64,000 nt of DNA from Bradyrhizobium diazoefficiens. GTDB lineage: Bacteria > Pseudomonadota > Alphaproteobacteria > Rhizobiales > Xanthobacteraceae. Positions 35,665 through 44,886 of the stretch are shown in pieces (positions within the stretch are counted from its first letter, which is position 1; each line of letters opens with the position of its first letter). A model generated the notes under the pieces. The model saw nothing but the letters and a program-made list of their open reading frames with translations. It did no database searches and was not told the origin of the DNA. Where the stretch lies: NCBI RefSeq assembly GCF_016616885.1, contig NZ_CP067102.1, forward strand, positions 3,252,501 through 3,316,500, given 5' to 3'. The translations under genes and the position numbers were made by a program.

Positions 35665-36642
35665 CTATCGGATCTTGAGCACAATTCTTCCCTGAACCGT
35701 GCGATTGGCGATGGCGCGCATGGCGTCAGCGGCCTCCTCCAAACGGAGGACACGATCGATGTGCGGGCGGATGTTTCCGTCGGCCAGCAATTGCATCAGC
35801 GTGTCGTTCATGCGCGCGGCCTCGGCGGAGAATTTCTCCGCCCAGGCGCCGGCGAAGACGCCGATCATGGCATAGTTCTTCAGAAGCGGCAGGTTCATCG
35901 GGATCGAGGGAATAGCGCCACTGGTGAAGCCGATCGGCATCAGCCGGCCGCCCCAGTTCATTAGCCGGGCCATCTGCTCGAGGATCGCGCCGCCGATAGT
36001 GTCGAAGCCGATGTCGATGCCATGTCCTGACGTGATCGACTTGATGCGGTCGCGCAGATCCTCGCTGCGATAATTGATGACGTCATTGGCGCCGTAGCTG
36101 CGCACCAGCGCGGCCTTGTCGTCGGAGCCGACGCCTGCGATGACGTCCAGGCCCAGATGGCGGCCGAGGTCGACGGCGGCGAGCCCGACCCCGCCGGCCG
36201 CGCCCGTGATGAACACGGTTTCATCAGCTCGCGCCCGTGCCCGCTCGACCAGCGCATAATAGGCGGTGCCGTAATTGTGCAGCACCGTCGCTGCCGCTTC
36301 GAACGCGACGCCGTCAGGCAGGCGCACGCTCTTTGATTCCTTGGCAATCATTCGTTCGGCGTAGCCGCCGGTCCAGCTGCTGCACGCCACGCGATCGCCG
36401 GGAGCGAATTTTGTGACCTTGTCGCCGATTGCGACGACGACACCGGATGCTTCCGTGCCGGGCACGAAGGGCAGAGGTGGCCGCATCTGGTAGAGGCCCG
36501 AGACCAGCAACTGGTCCATGAAGCTCACCGACGCCGCATGAACGTCGATGAGAATCTCGTCACTCGACGGCTTCGGCTCGGCGATCTCACCGAGCCGCAA
36601 ATCCTGCGGTCCTGTGAACGAATGGCACTGCACTGCTCTCAT
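35665..36642 (-). CDS. zinc-free MDR oxidoreductase (quinone oxidoreductase-like)
   Basis: 325 residues. N-terminal GroES-like domain (PFVPGTEASGVVVAIGDKV), Rossmann domain with GAAGGVGLAAVDLGRHLG near residue 150, and ending IVLKIR. It probably reduces quinones or activated double bonds with NADPH. ATG at 36642 with GGAG upstream; its first bases overlap the stop of the MddA-like gene (ATGA), so translation is coupled. The open frame extends upstream through the next gene, but that part is not coding in this frame. Confidence 0.88.
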   Translation of the reverse strand: MRAVQCHSFTGPQDLRLGEIAEPKPSSDEILIDVHAASVSFMDQLLVSGLYQMRPPLPFVPGTEASGVVVAIGDKVTKFAPGDRVACSSWTGGYAERMIAKESKSVRLPDGVAFEAAATVLHNYGTAYYALVERARARADETVFITGAAGGVGLAAVDLGRHLGLDVIAGVGSDDKAALVRSYGANDVINYRSEDLRDRIKSITSGHGIDIGFDTIGGAILEQMARLMNWGGRLMPIGFTSGAIPSIPMNLPLLKNYAMIGVFAGAWAEKFSAEAARMNDTLMQLLADGNIRPHIDRVLRLEEAADAMRAIANRTVQGRIVLKIR

Positions 36643-37421
36643 CGGGGCGCTCCGACAGGCTTGCGATCTTCCGTGGGACGACGAGCGAACAGACGCGGCA
36701 CAAGCATGGGAACGCGCCGGCGATAGTCCTGATAGGTCGCGCCGAACTTGGCGATCAGATCCCGCTCCTCGAACTGCAGCGCGACCAGGATGTAGGCGCT
36801 GTTGGCGAGCGCGAACAGCAGATGGCCGGCGGTCATCTCGGGCGTGGCCCAGAACGCGAGCAGGAAGCCGAGCATGAGCGGATGCCGCACGATCTTGTAG
36901 AACAGGGGTGTCCGGAAAGATTGGCTGGGCATCTCGGCCCCGCGCCACGCGAAGACAGCCTGGCGCAAGCCGAACAGATCGAAATGATCGATCATGTGGG
37001 TCGAGGCGAACGCGATCAGCCAGCCGAGCCAGTGCATGCCGGTCAGCAACCAGGCCGCAAGCCCGCTCGCCTGCCAGATCGGCGTCGGGATCGGCCGCCA
37101 CTGCCAGAACAGCACGAGGAGGATCAGGCTGGAGAGCAGCACGTAAGTGCTGCGCTGGCAGGCCGCGGAAAGGAATTTGGCCGACCATCGTTTGAAGGCG
37201 GGGCGCGCCATCACGCTGTGCTGGATGGCAAACAGGCTCATCAGCAGCAGGTTGACGACGATGGCTTCGCTCAAATTCGAAGGACTGCCGATGTCGATCG
37301 ACTTGTCGATTGACCTGGGCACGACATAATTGCCGACGAAACCGAGCGCATAGAGAAATGAGATCGTGAACAGGGCGTAGCTCACGAGGGCGTAGAGCAG
37401 GATGAGGACGCGCGAGACCAT
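36639..37421 (-). CDS. mddA: MddA/NnrU-like methanethiol S-methyltransferase
   Basis: 260 residues with about six helices. The C-terminal half shows the isoprenylcysteine-methyltransferase-like pattern RHPLMLGFLLAFWATPEMTA, then LQFEERDLIAKFGATYQDY and RRRVPMLVP. MddA makes dimethyl sulfide from methanethiol and has been described in Bradyrhizobium. The identity is likely but shares its fold with NnrU-type proteins. It is divergent from the BTAD-hydrolase gene and overlaps the oxidoreductase by 4 bp. Confidence 0.7.
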   Translation of the reverse strand: MVSRVLILLYALVSYALFTISFLYALGFVGNYVVPRSIDKSIDIGSPSNLSEAIVVNLLLMSLFAIQHSVMARPAFKRWSAKFLSAACQRSTYVLLSSLILLVLFWQWRPIPTPIWQASGLAAWLLTGMHWLGWLIAFASTHMIDHFDLFGLRQAVFAWRGAEMPSQSFRTPLFYKIVRHPLMLGFLLAFWATPEMTAGHLLFALANSAYILVALQFEERDLIAKFGATYQDYRRRVPMLVPRLFARRPTEDRKPVGAPR

Positions 37422-37568
37422 GTTTTTTCCTATTGTGCCTGTGACAGCGGTGCCGCATGCAGGAGCCTGAATCGCTCGCTGGCGAAGGGGCTCGATCTGA
37501 CCCGATGGCTACCGCGCGACCGTCCCCTGTGCGTCCCCCGGGATTGCTGCGAGGAAGGAAGGATATCC

Positions 37569-39113
37569 ATGACGGCTTTCTCGCTCGGGACGTTCGGGTT
37601 CCCGGAGGTCCAAGCCGACGGCCGCCCGATCAAGCTTGCCCTGCGCAAGGGGCTTGCGCTGCTCGTCTATCTCGCCGAGGCCAAGGGCGCCGTTGCGCGG
37701 GACGTGATCGCCACGCAGTTGTGGCCCGAGGCCGACCGCGAGACTGGGCTGGCGCGATTGCGGCGCCTGCTTCATCGCATCGAACTCGCGCTTGGCGAGC
37801 CGGTCTTCGAGACCGACCGCACCAGCGTGCGATGGTCGTCGGAGACCGAATTGAAGGTCGACTCGCATCTGTTCGAGAGCGCCTGCGACCACGGCGCGTT
37901 TGAACAGGCCTGCCAGATTTATCGGGGCGACTTCCTGGCCGGTTTCTCGCCGGAGGACTCCCCCGAATTCGACGATTGGGCGTTCTTTCGCCGCGAGGCG
38001 TTGCGGGGGCGGCTCGTGCATGCGCTGGAGCGGCTCGTGCAGGACAAGAATGCCGCCGGCGATCATTTTGCCGCGACCGCGCATGCGGGGCGTCTGGTCG
38101 AGCTCGATCCGCTCAGCGAAGTCTATGGCCGGCATCTGATCCGGAGCCTGCTGCTATCAGGCGACCGCAGCGCCGCGGAGAGGCATCACGCCGCGCTGGC
38201 GCAGCGGCTGCGCGACGAGCTTGGTGTTGCGCCGGAAGCCGAGACCGAAGCGCTAATGAGCCCCGCCACCGCGCCGCATGCGCTTCCGACGACGCGCTAC
38301 GTCAAGGGGGCTGGCGTGCATCTGGCGTATCAGACCTACGGCAGCGGATCGCTCGATATCCTGGTCATGCCCGGCTTCGTCTCGCATGTGGAGCGCGCCT
38401 GGGAGCATCCCGCAAGCCGGACATTTCTGGCGTCATTGATGAAGCTCGGGCGCCTGATCGTTTTCGATCGCCGCGGCATCGGGCTGTCCGACCGCGTCGG
38501 CTCGGCGCCTGACATCGATGTCACCGCGGAGGATATCGGCACCGTACTGCGGGCTGCGGGCTCGCGTCGCGTCGTGCTGTTCGGCGCCTCCGAATGCGGG
38601 CCCGCCTGCGTCAAATTCGCGGTCGATGACCCCAGCCGCGTTGCCGGGCTCATTCTGTTCGGTGCGTTGGCCAAGGGCTGCTGGGCGGAAGACTATCCGC
38701 ACGCGCTGCGCGCCAGCCAGTATGATGCCTGGAGCAAGCATCTCATCGCGCAATGGGGCGGCCCGGTCGGGATCGAAGCTTTTGCGCCGAGCCTTGCGAG
38801 CGATCCGCAGGCGCGCGCCTGGTGGGCGGGGCTGTTGCGCGCGGCGTCCAGTCCCGGCGGCATCTCGGCCGTGCTCGAAGCATTTCGCGACGCCGATGTG
38901 CGGCACCTGCTGCCGCAAATCACCGTGCCGACCTTGGTGCTGCACCGGCGCGACGACAAGGCCGTGCGTATCGCGGCCGGCCGCGACGTGGCGAGCCGGA
39001 TCAGGGATGCGCAATTCGTCGAGCTCGACGGCCATGATCGCTGGTTCTTTGCCGGCGATCAGCAGCCGGTGCTGGAGTCGATCAGGCGATTTACGGAAAC
39101 TCTGAAGCCCTAA
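37569..39113 (+). CDS. BTAD-domain protein fused to an alpha/beta hydrolase
   Basis: 514 residues. Residues 1-230 are a SARP/BTAD-like module (winged helix PIKLALRKGLALLVYLAEA; then TPR-like BTAD DFLAGFSPEDSPEFDDW, LDPLSEVYGRHLIRSLL). Residues 240-510 are an alpha/beta hydrolase with the oxyanion region, nucleophile elbow LFGASECGP (Ser about 340), acid in HRRDDKAVRI and GHDRWFF histidine. The elbow ends in Cys, not Gly. GGAAGG precedes the ATG. It is divergent from mddA, so it may regulate that operon. Such fusions resemble adenylate-cyclase/hydrolase signalling proteins. Confidence 0.82.
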   Translation: MTAFSLGTFGFPEVQADGRPIKLALRKGLALLVYLAEAKGAVARDVIATQLWPEADRETGLARLRRLLHRIELALGEPVFETDRTSVRWSSETELKVDSHLFESACDHGAFEQACQIYRGDFLAGFSPEDSPEFDDWAFFRREALRGRLVHALERLVQDKNAAGDHFAATAHAGRLVELDPLSEVYGRHLIRSLLLSGDRSAAERHHAALAQRLRDELGVAPEAETEALMSPATAPHALPTTRYVKGAGVHLAYQTYGSGSLDILVMPGFVSHVERAWEHPASRTFLASLMKLGRLIVFDRRGIGLSDRVGSAPDIDVTAEDIGTVLRAAGSRRVVLFGASECGPACVKFAVDDPSRVAGLILFGALAKGCWAEDYPHALRASQYDAWSKHLIAQWGGPVGIEAFAPSLASDPQARAWWAGLLRAASSPGGISAVLEAFRDADVRHLLPQITVPTLVLHRRDDKAVRIAAGRDVASRIRDAQFVELDGHDRWFFAGDQQPVLESIRRFTETLKP

Positions 39114-39179
39114 GCCTCATTTATTGGCACGTTTCGTGCCTCCAGGCCCGTCACGTGCCTAACCAAAGGAGACCCTGAC

Positions 39180-39671
39180 ATGAAACGCGAAGACCTCACC
39201 GAGAAGCTGCTCGACATCAAGCGCGAGAAGGGCTGGAGCTGGAAACATATCTGCGAGAAGATCGGCGGCTATTCCGAGGTGCTGATCGTTGGCGCGATCA
39301 TGGGACAGATGAAGCTGACCAAGCCGCAGGCGGCCAATGCCGGCGAGCTGTTCGGCCTGTCGAAGACCGAGACCGCGATGCTCAACGAGGTGCCGATGCG
39401 CGGTACCGGCACGCCGATGCCGCCGACCGATCCGCTGATCTACCGCTTCTACGAGATGGTGATGGTGAATGGCCCGGCCTGGAAGGCGCTAATCGAAGAA
39501 GAGTTCGGCGACGGCATCATGTCGGCGATCGACTTCGACATGGCGATCGAGCGTGTCGCCAACCCGAAGGGTGACCGCGTCAAGATCACGATGTCAGGCA
39601 AATTCCTGCCGTACAAATATTACGGCGCCAGCGGCAATGTGCCGGAGTATGGATTTAAAGAGGGCGAATAG
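39180..39671 (+). CDS. cynS: cyanate hydratase (cyanase)
   Basis: 163 residues. It converts cyanate and bicarbonate to ammonia and CO2. The catalytic Arg/Glu/Ser correspond to R89, E92 (YRFYEMV) and S115 (IMSAIDFD). The N-terminal helical domain and C-terminal LPYKYYGASGNVPEYG are complete. AAAGGAG precedes the ATG. It is not flanked by cynT or a nitrate/cyanate transporter here. Confidence 0.95.
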   Translation: MKREDLTEKLLDIKREKGWSWKHICEKIGGYSEVLIVGAIMGQMKLTKPQAANAGELFGLSKTETAMLNEVPMRGTGTPMPPTDPLIYRFYEMVMVNGPAWKALIEEEFGDGIMSAIDFDMAIERVANPKGDRVKITMSGKFLPYKYYGASGNVPEYGFKEGE

Positions 39672-39732
39672 CGAATGGCGAGTAGCGAGTGGAATTTCTT
39701 CTCCATTCGCTACTCGCTACTCACCATTCGCT
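39670..39732. terminator. long hairpin between convergent cynS and purB
   Basis: AGCGAATGGCGAGTAGCGAG (from 39670) is inverted as CTCGCTACTCACCATTCGCT (to 39732), with an internal extra AGCGAA unit. It overlaps both stop codons. It probably ends transcription from both sides and may be a dispersed repeat. Confidence 0.5.
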
Positions 39733-41186
39733 TACAAAATCGCGCCCGGCATGTAGCTGGCCGCTTCAGGCTTCGCTTTCGCCAGCGCGTCAACCTGCTC
39801 GGCGAAATAGTCGACCTGGGCGCCGGCATCGCCGGAATTGGCGCGACCGTGATCGAGCACGCGCTGCAGCTCGGCTTCGCTTAGGCCGAGTCGCTGATCG
39901 GCGGCGAGGCGCTGGAGTAAGTCGTTCTGCACGATCTTGCCGGTGCGCAGGTCGCGGATGGCGGCGACCGCGTGCTCCTTGATCGCCTCATGCGCGCCTT
40001 CGCGGCCGGCGCCCTTCTTCACCGCTTCCATCATCACCGTGGTGGTTAGCAGGAAGGGCAGATAGCGGTTGAGCTCTGTCGCGACGACGGCGTCGAACAC
40101 TTCCATCTGGTCGAGCACGGACAGCAGGGTTTCGAGCAGGCCGTCCATGGCGAGGAAGGCATCGGGCAGCATGACGCGGCGGACGACCGAGCAGGAGACG
40201 TCGCCTTCGTTCCACTGATCGCCGGCAAGGCCGGCGGCCATGGCGAGATAGCCCTTCAGCACGACATGCAGGCCGTTGATGCGCTCGCAGGAGCGGCTGT
40301 TCATCTTGTGCGGCATCGCCGACGAGCCGACCTGGCCCTTGGCAAAACCCTCGCTGGCGAGCTCGTGGCCCGCCATCAGACGTAACGTCTTGGCGAAATT
40401 GCCGGGACCGCTGGCGAGCTCGGTCAGCACGCTGACCGCGCGGAAGTCGAGGCTGCGCGGATAGACCTGGCCGACCGCATCGAAACTCCTGGGCAGGCCG
40501 AGGTGGACGAGAATGCGCTGCTCGAGCGCGCGGGCCTTGCCGGCATCGCCGTTGAACAAAGTGATCTGATCGAGCCGGGTGCCGACCGCGCCCTTCAGGC
40601 CGCGCGCGGGATAGGTGTCGAGCACGTTGACCAGGCTCTGATGCGACACCAGCATCTCCTCGCCGAACATGGCGATGCGCTTGCCGAGCGTCGTGACCTG
40701 CGCGGCGACGTTGTGCGTGCGCGCGGTGAACGGCATGTCGCGCAATTGCTTTGCATGCCTGGCAAAGCGAATGAGCGCGGCGATGCTCTTGGTCTCGACG
40801 AGCTGGAGCCCGCGGTAGACCTGCAACTGCTCCACGTTCTCGGTGAGGTCGCGGCTGGTCATGCCCTTGTGCAGGTGCTCATGACCGGCCAGATCGCAAA
40901 ACTCCTCGATCCGCGCCTTGACGTCGTGGCGGGTGATGCGCTCGCGTCGCATGATGGAGTCCAGGTCGACCTGGTCCTTCACGCGTTCGTAAGCCTCGAT
41001 CACGCCATCGGGCACGGGAATGCCGAGATCGCGCTGGCCTTTCAGCACGGCGATCCAGTAGTCGCGTTCGAGACGAACCTTGCCCTCGCCACTCCAGATG
41101 GCGCGCATGGCGGGCGAGGCATAGCGTTGGGCGAGAACGTTGGAAATGTGATCTTGGGTGCGATCTTGGGTGCGATCCTGGGACAT
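39732..41186 (-). CDS. purB: adenylosuccinate lyase
   Basis: 484 residues. It acts twice in purine synthesis (SAICAR to AICAR; adenylosuccinate to AMP). Signature GSSAMPHKMN near residue 288; HLHKGMTSRDLTENVEQLQ near residue 102 is the long-type PurB. ATG 41186 is preferred to one 9 nt upstream because it has a GGGCGG site. The N-terminus contains a DRTQ tandem repeat encoded by a 12-bp unit. Confidence 0.95.
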   Translation of the reverse strand: MSQDRTQDRTQDHISNVLAQRYASPAMRAIWSGEGKVRLERDYWIAVLKGQRDLGIPVPDGVIEAYERVKDQVDLDSIMRRERITRHDVKARIEEFCDLAGHEHLHKGMTSRDLTENVEQLQVYRGLQLVETKSIAALIRFARHAKQLRDMPFTARTHNVAAQVTTLGKRIAMFGEEMLVSHQSLVNVLDTYPARGLKGAVGTRLDQITLFNGDAGKARALEQRILVHLGLPRSFDAVGQVYPRSLDFRAVSVLTELASGPGNFAKTLRLMAGHELASEGFAKGQVGSSAMPHKMNSRSCERINGLHVVLKGYLAMAAGLAGDQWNEGDVSCSVVRRVMLPDAFLAMDGLLETLLSVLDQMEVFDAVVATELNRYLPFLLTTTVMMEAVKKGAGREGAHEAIKEHAVAAIRDLRTGKIVQNDLLQRLAADQRLGLSEAELQRVLDHGRANSGDAGAQVDYFAEQVDALAKAKPEAASYMPGAIL

Positions 41187-41279
41187 GCCGCCCATTTGGC
41201 ATTGCCAGGGGCCGGCTGCAAGCCCGAGAGGCCGAGCGGCGGGGGCCTCCCATTGGCCATCCGCCGCTCGTTGTTAAGC

Positions 41280-41603
41280 TTACTTCCCGGCCTTCACCTC
41301 GGCGGCCGCGACGGCGATCAGCTCGCTCATCTTGCCGCGAATCGCCTGTTCGGTGACGGCGACGTTCCTGGCGGCGAAATCGGCCATGATCTTGCGCAGG
41401 ACCTCGCCATCGCCGGCCTCCTCGAAATCGGCCGCGACGACCTCCTTGGCATAGGCGGCGGCGGCTTCGCCTGATATTCCGAGCTTTTCGGCCGCCCACA
41501 GCCCCAGCAACCGGTTACGGCGGGCCTCGGCCCTGAATTTCTGCTCCTCGTCGAGGGCGAACTTCTTCTCAAAGCCTTCCTCGCGCTTGTTGATTTCGCT
41601 CAT
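41280..41603 (-). CDS. DUF1476 protein (F1-ATPase zeta inhibitor family)
   Basis: 107 residues, largely helical. REEGFEKKFALDEEQKFRAE, then NRLLGLWAAEKLG is the zeta-subunit signature. In alphaproteobacteria this family binds the F1Fo-ATP synthase and blocks wasteful ATP hydrolysis; inhibitory strength varies by species. It lies next to purB and divergent from purC. Confidence 0.88.
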   Translation of the reverse strand: MSEINKREEGFEKKFALDEEQKFRAEARRNRLLGLWAAEKLGISGEAAAAYAKEVVAADFEEAGDGEVLRKIMADFAARNVAVTEQAIRGKMSELIAVAAAEVKAGK

Positions 41604-41945
41604 GCGTCTTCCGTTTCCCTGCTGGCTGGACGTGGCGACCCTCGTTGCGAGGACGCCGGCGCATGCCTAGATAGGGGGCACAGTCGGCGAAACAACGAGC
41701 CGCAAAGCCGCAGGCAAGGCGGTATAAGTCAGCGTCGGATGGGCCGGATCGATTGTGCTGGGACAGCCAATCGGATAGGTTGCCTAAAGGCTTGGTTCCC
41801 GTTCTGTTTCCTTGGAATTTTCCTTAGAATTTTCCTTCGGTTTCAGATGGGTTCCGGGTCGTTCACGGCAGCTCCGCTGTGGGTCGTAACCTGGTAACCG
41901 GAGCACACCAAATACATGGATTTCAACAAAACACGGTACATCCCA
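41604..41945. other. intergenic region upstream of purC
   Basis: 342 bp. It holds a short direct repeat, GAATTTTCCTT twice (about 41815-41840), and an upstream ATG at 41916 in the purC frame with a poor Shine-Dalgarno. No riboswitch fold typical of purine genes was recognised. Confidence 0.4.
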
Positions 41946-42713
41946 ATGAGCCGTCGGCGTCGCATTTATGAAGGCAAGGCAAAGGTTCTTTACGAAGGTC
42001 CGGAGCCCGGTACCCTGATCCAGCACTTCAAGGATGACGCCACCGCGTTCAATGCGAAGAAGCATCAGGTGATCGAGGGCAAGGGTGTCCTCAACAACCG
42101 GATCTCGGAGTACCTGTTTCAGCACCTCAACGACATCGGGGTGCCGACCCACTTCATCCGCCGCCTCAACATGCGCGAGCAGTTGATTCGCGAGGTCGAG
42201 ATCGTGCCGCTCGAGGTGGTGGTGCGGAACGTCGCCGCCGGCTCGCTGTCGCAGCGCCTCGGCATCGAGGAGGGCACCCAGCTGCCCCGTTCGATCATCG
42301 AATTCTATTACAAGAACGACCAGCTCAACGACCCCATGGTGTCGGAAGAGCACATCACCGCCTTCGGCTGGGCCACGCCGCAGGAGATCGACGACATCAT
42401 GGCGCTCGCCATCCGTGTCAACGATTTCCTCACCGGCCTCTTCCTCGGCATCGGCATCCGCCTCGTCGACTTCAAGATGGAGTGCGGGCGGCTGTTCGAA
42501 AACGAGATGATGCGCATCATCGTCGCCGACGAGATCTCGCCGGATAGCTGCCGTCTGTGGGACATCAAGTCGAACGAGAAGCTCGACAAGGATCGTTTCC
42601 GCAGGGATCTCGGTGGCCTGCTCGAGGCCTATACCGAAGTCGCCAAGCGTCTCGGCATCCTCATGGAGAACGAGCGCCCGCAGGGCACCGGTCCGGTGCT
42701 GGTGAAGAGCTGA
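41946..42713 (+). CDS. purC: phosphoribosylaminoimidazole-succinocarboxamide synthase
   Basis: 255 residues from the internal ATG ([18 protein letters not shown]). It joins CAIR and aspartate in purine synthesis. Motifs: [34 protein letters not shown] and SPDSCRLWD. The 41916 ATG would add 10 residues not typical of the family. It is followed 13 nt later by purS. Confidence 0.95.
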   Translation: MSRRRRIYEGKAKVLYEGPEPGTLIQHFKDDATAFNAKKHQVIEGKGVLNNRISEYLFQHLNDIGVPTHFIRRLNMREQLIREVEIVPLEVVVRNVAAGSLSQRLGIEEGTQLPRSIIEFYYKNDQLNDPMVSEEHITAFGWATPQEIDDIMALAIRVNDFLTGLFLGIGIRLVDFKMECGRLFENEMMRIIVADEISPDSCRLWDIKSNEKLDKDRFRRDLGGLLEAYTEVAKRLGILMENERPQGTGPVLVKS

Positions 42714-42726
42714 AGAGGATTGTGAC

Positions 42727-42969
42727 GTGAAGGCACGTGTTACCGTTACGTTGAAAACGGGCATCCTCGATCCGCAAGGCAAGGCGATCGAGGGTGCGCT
42801 GAAGTCGCTCGGCGTCGACGGCGTCGCCAGCGTTCGTCAGGGCAAGGTGTTCGACATCGAGCTCGCCGGCGCCGACAAGGCCAAGGCCGAAGCCGCGCTG
42901 AAGGACGCCGCCGACAAGCTGCTGGCGAATACCGTGATCGAGAATTATCGGGTCGAGGTCCTAAGCTAG
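42727..42969 (+). CDS. purS: phosphoribosylformylglycinamidine synthase subunit PurS
   Basis: 80 residues. The small subunit bridges PurL and PurQ. Motifs: VTLKTGILDPQGKAIEGAL and the ending NTVIENYRVEVL. It starts with GTG at 42727, with AAGAGGA upstream. It forms an operon with purC; corA then interrupts the order purS-purQ on the opposite strand. Confidence 0.95.
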   Translation: MKARVTVTLKTGILDPQGKAIEGALKSLGVDGVASVRQGKVFDIELAGADKAKAEAALKDAADKLLANTVIENYRVEVLS

Positions 42970-43001
42970 GGGCGACCGCGCGACGCGCGTTCGCCGCGCC
43001 C

Positions 43002-44018
43002 TCACAGCCACCCCACGCGGCGGAAGCGCCAGTACAGGCCGGCGCAGGTGAGCGCCATCATTCCCATCACGACGAAGTAGCTGTACTCCCATTGCAGCTC
43101 GGGGATGTATTTGAAATTCATCCCGTAGATGCCGGCAACGGCGGTCGGCACGGCGATGATGGCAAGCCATGAGGCCAGCTTCTTGGAGACCGCGGTCTCC
43201 TGGGCCTGGCCGACCAGAAGGCTCGCCTCGAACGCAAACGCCAGCACCTCGCGCATCGAATCGATGCGTTCCTGAATGTTGCGCACATGATCGGTGACGT
43301 CGCGAAACAGCGGCTGCATGGTCGCGCGCACCATCGGCAAATTGTCGTGCTCGAGCCGGCGGCAGACTTCCACCAGCGGCCCGATCGCGTTGCGTAGCCG
43401 CAGCAGATCGCGGCGAAGCATATAGAGCCGTTCGATCTGCTCCCGCGTCATCGGATTGGCGAGCACGTCGTCCTCGATCTGTTCGACCTCCTCGTGGATC
43501 GTTTCCAGCACGGGTGAGTAGTTGTCGACGATGAAATCGAGGATGGCATAGAGGATGTAGTCCTCGCCGCGCGCCAGCGCCCGGGGGCAGCTTTCGCAGC
43601 GTTCGCGGACCGGCGTGTAGGACGTCGAAGCGCCGTGGCGCACCGAGACCAGATAGCCTTCGCCGATGAAGATGTGCGTCTCGCCGAAGGCAATCCGGCC
43701 CTCGATCAGCTGCGAGGTCCGCGCCACGATGAACAGGGCCTCGCCATATTGCTCGATCTTCGGCCGCTGATGGGCGTTGTTGGCGTCCTCGATGGCGAGG
43801 TCGTGCAGGTCGAACTGCTTCTGCACGGCGCCGAGCAGCGCCATGTCGGGCTCGTGAAGGCCTATCCACACCACATGGCCGGGCTTGGCCCGCCAGCTCG
43901 AGGCTTCGCTGACGGCGATATTGGCGACGCGCCGGCCGTCGACATAGGCACCGGCAGCAACGACGCCCTCGGTGGACACCGGTTCAGAGGGGAATGCGGG
44001 CAGCGACGGGACATTCAT
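43002..44018 (-). CDS. corA: magnesium/cobalt transporter CorA
   Basis: 338 residues. Large cytoplasmic domain, then two C-terminal helices with the pore motif YGMNFKYIPE near residue 298 and the tail SYFVVMGMMALT. It imports Mg2+. It sits between purS and purQ on the opposite strand, converging on purS. Confidence 0.93.
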   Translation of the reverse strand: MNVPSLPAFPSEPVSTEGVVAAGAYVDGRRVANIAVSEASSWRAKPGHVVWIGLHEPDMALLGAVQKQFDLHDLAIEDANNAHQRPKIEQYGEALFIVARTSQLIEGRIAFGETHIFIGEGYLVSVRHGASTSYTPVRERCESCPRALARGEDYILYAILDFIVDNYSPVLETIHEEVEQIEDDVLANPMTREQIERLYMLRRDLLRLRNAIGPLVEVCRRLEHDNLPMVRATMQPLFRDVTDHVRNIQERIDSMREVLAFAFEASLLVGQAQETAVSKKLASWLAIIAVPTAVAGIYGMNFKYIPELQWEYSYFVVMGMMALTCAGLYWRFRRVGWL

Positions 44019-44184
44019 GGCTTCAATCCCGGGGTAAATCGCGCGGCCGGACGCCGTGGCTATGGCCTGTGCACAAGGCGGTTTGGCAAGGCTAGCACTG
44101 GTAAAATCCCCGTCAAATGGCTATGTCTCCAGGCGAATTGGCCCTCTGGCCAGTCCGATTCCCGTCACCGTCGGAACCCGAAGC

Positions 44185-44886
44185 ATGAAAGCCGCCATCC
44201 TCGTCTTTCCCGGAATCAACCGCGAGCGCGACATGGCGCGCGCATTGAGGCTGATCTCCGGCAACGAGCCCGCGATGGTGTGGCACGCCGAGACCTCGCT
44301 GCCCGCGGGCACCGATCTCGTGGTGGTGCCGGGCGGTTTCTCTTACGGCGATTATTTGCGTTGTGGTGCGATTGCGGCGCGGGCGCCGGTGATGGACGCG
44401 GTGCGCAACTATGCGGCCAAGGGCGGCCTCGTGCTCGGCGTCTGCAACGGCTTTCAGATCCTCTGCGAATCCGGCCTCTTGCCGGGCGTGCTGATGCGCA
44501 ATGCGCGGCTGAAATTCATCTGCAAGGACGTGCATCTGCGCGTCGAGCGCTCCGACACGCCGTTCACCCGCGGCTACAATGCGGGCCAGGTGATCCGCGT
44601 CCCGGTCGCGCATGGCGAGGGCAATTACGAAGCGGACGAAGAGACCATCAAGCGCATCGAAGGCGAGGGGCGGGTGCTCTATCGCTACTGCGCGGCCGAC
44701 GGTGCCGTCGATGAGAGCCACAACATCAACGGCGCGGCGCATTCCATCGCCGGCCTCGTCAACGACAAGGGCAACGTGCTCGGCATGATGCCGCACCCGG
44801 AAAACCACGTCGAAGACATCATGGGCTGCACCGACGGCCGCGGCCTGTTCGCAGGCCTCACCGCGCATCTGGAAAAGGCCGCGTGA
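44185..44886 (+). CDS. purQ: phosphoribosylformylglycinamidine synthase subunit PurQ
   Basis: 233 residues. Glutamine amidotransferase subunit with nucleophile C87 (GVCNGFQIL) and His/Glu in [11 protein letters not shown] 44185. The stop overlaps the GTG start of the Bug-type gene at 44883, so the two are co-translated. Confidence 0.95.
   Translation: MKAAILVFPGINRERDMARALRLISGNEPAMVWHAETSLPAGTDLVVVPGGFSYGDYLRCGAIAARAPVMDAVRNYAAKGGLVLGVCNGFQILCESGLLPGVLMRNARLKFICKDVHLRVERSDTPFTRGYNAGQVIRVPVAHGEGNYEADEETIKRIEGEGRVLYRYCAADGAVDESHNINGAAHSIAGLVNDKGNVLGMMPHPENHVEDIMGCTDGRGLFAGLTAHLEKAA

Noticed and set aside
36643..37458. A 5' extension of the oxidoreductase frame, giving a 597-residue protein
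   Set aside because: It overlaps the mddA-like gene out of frame, and a Shine-Dalgarno plus family start support the ATG at 36642.
41815..41840. Direct GAATTTTCCTT repeat before purC as a regulator site
   Set aside because: Only two short copies and no matching site at purL, purQ or purB.
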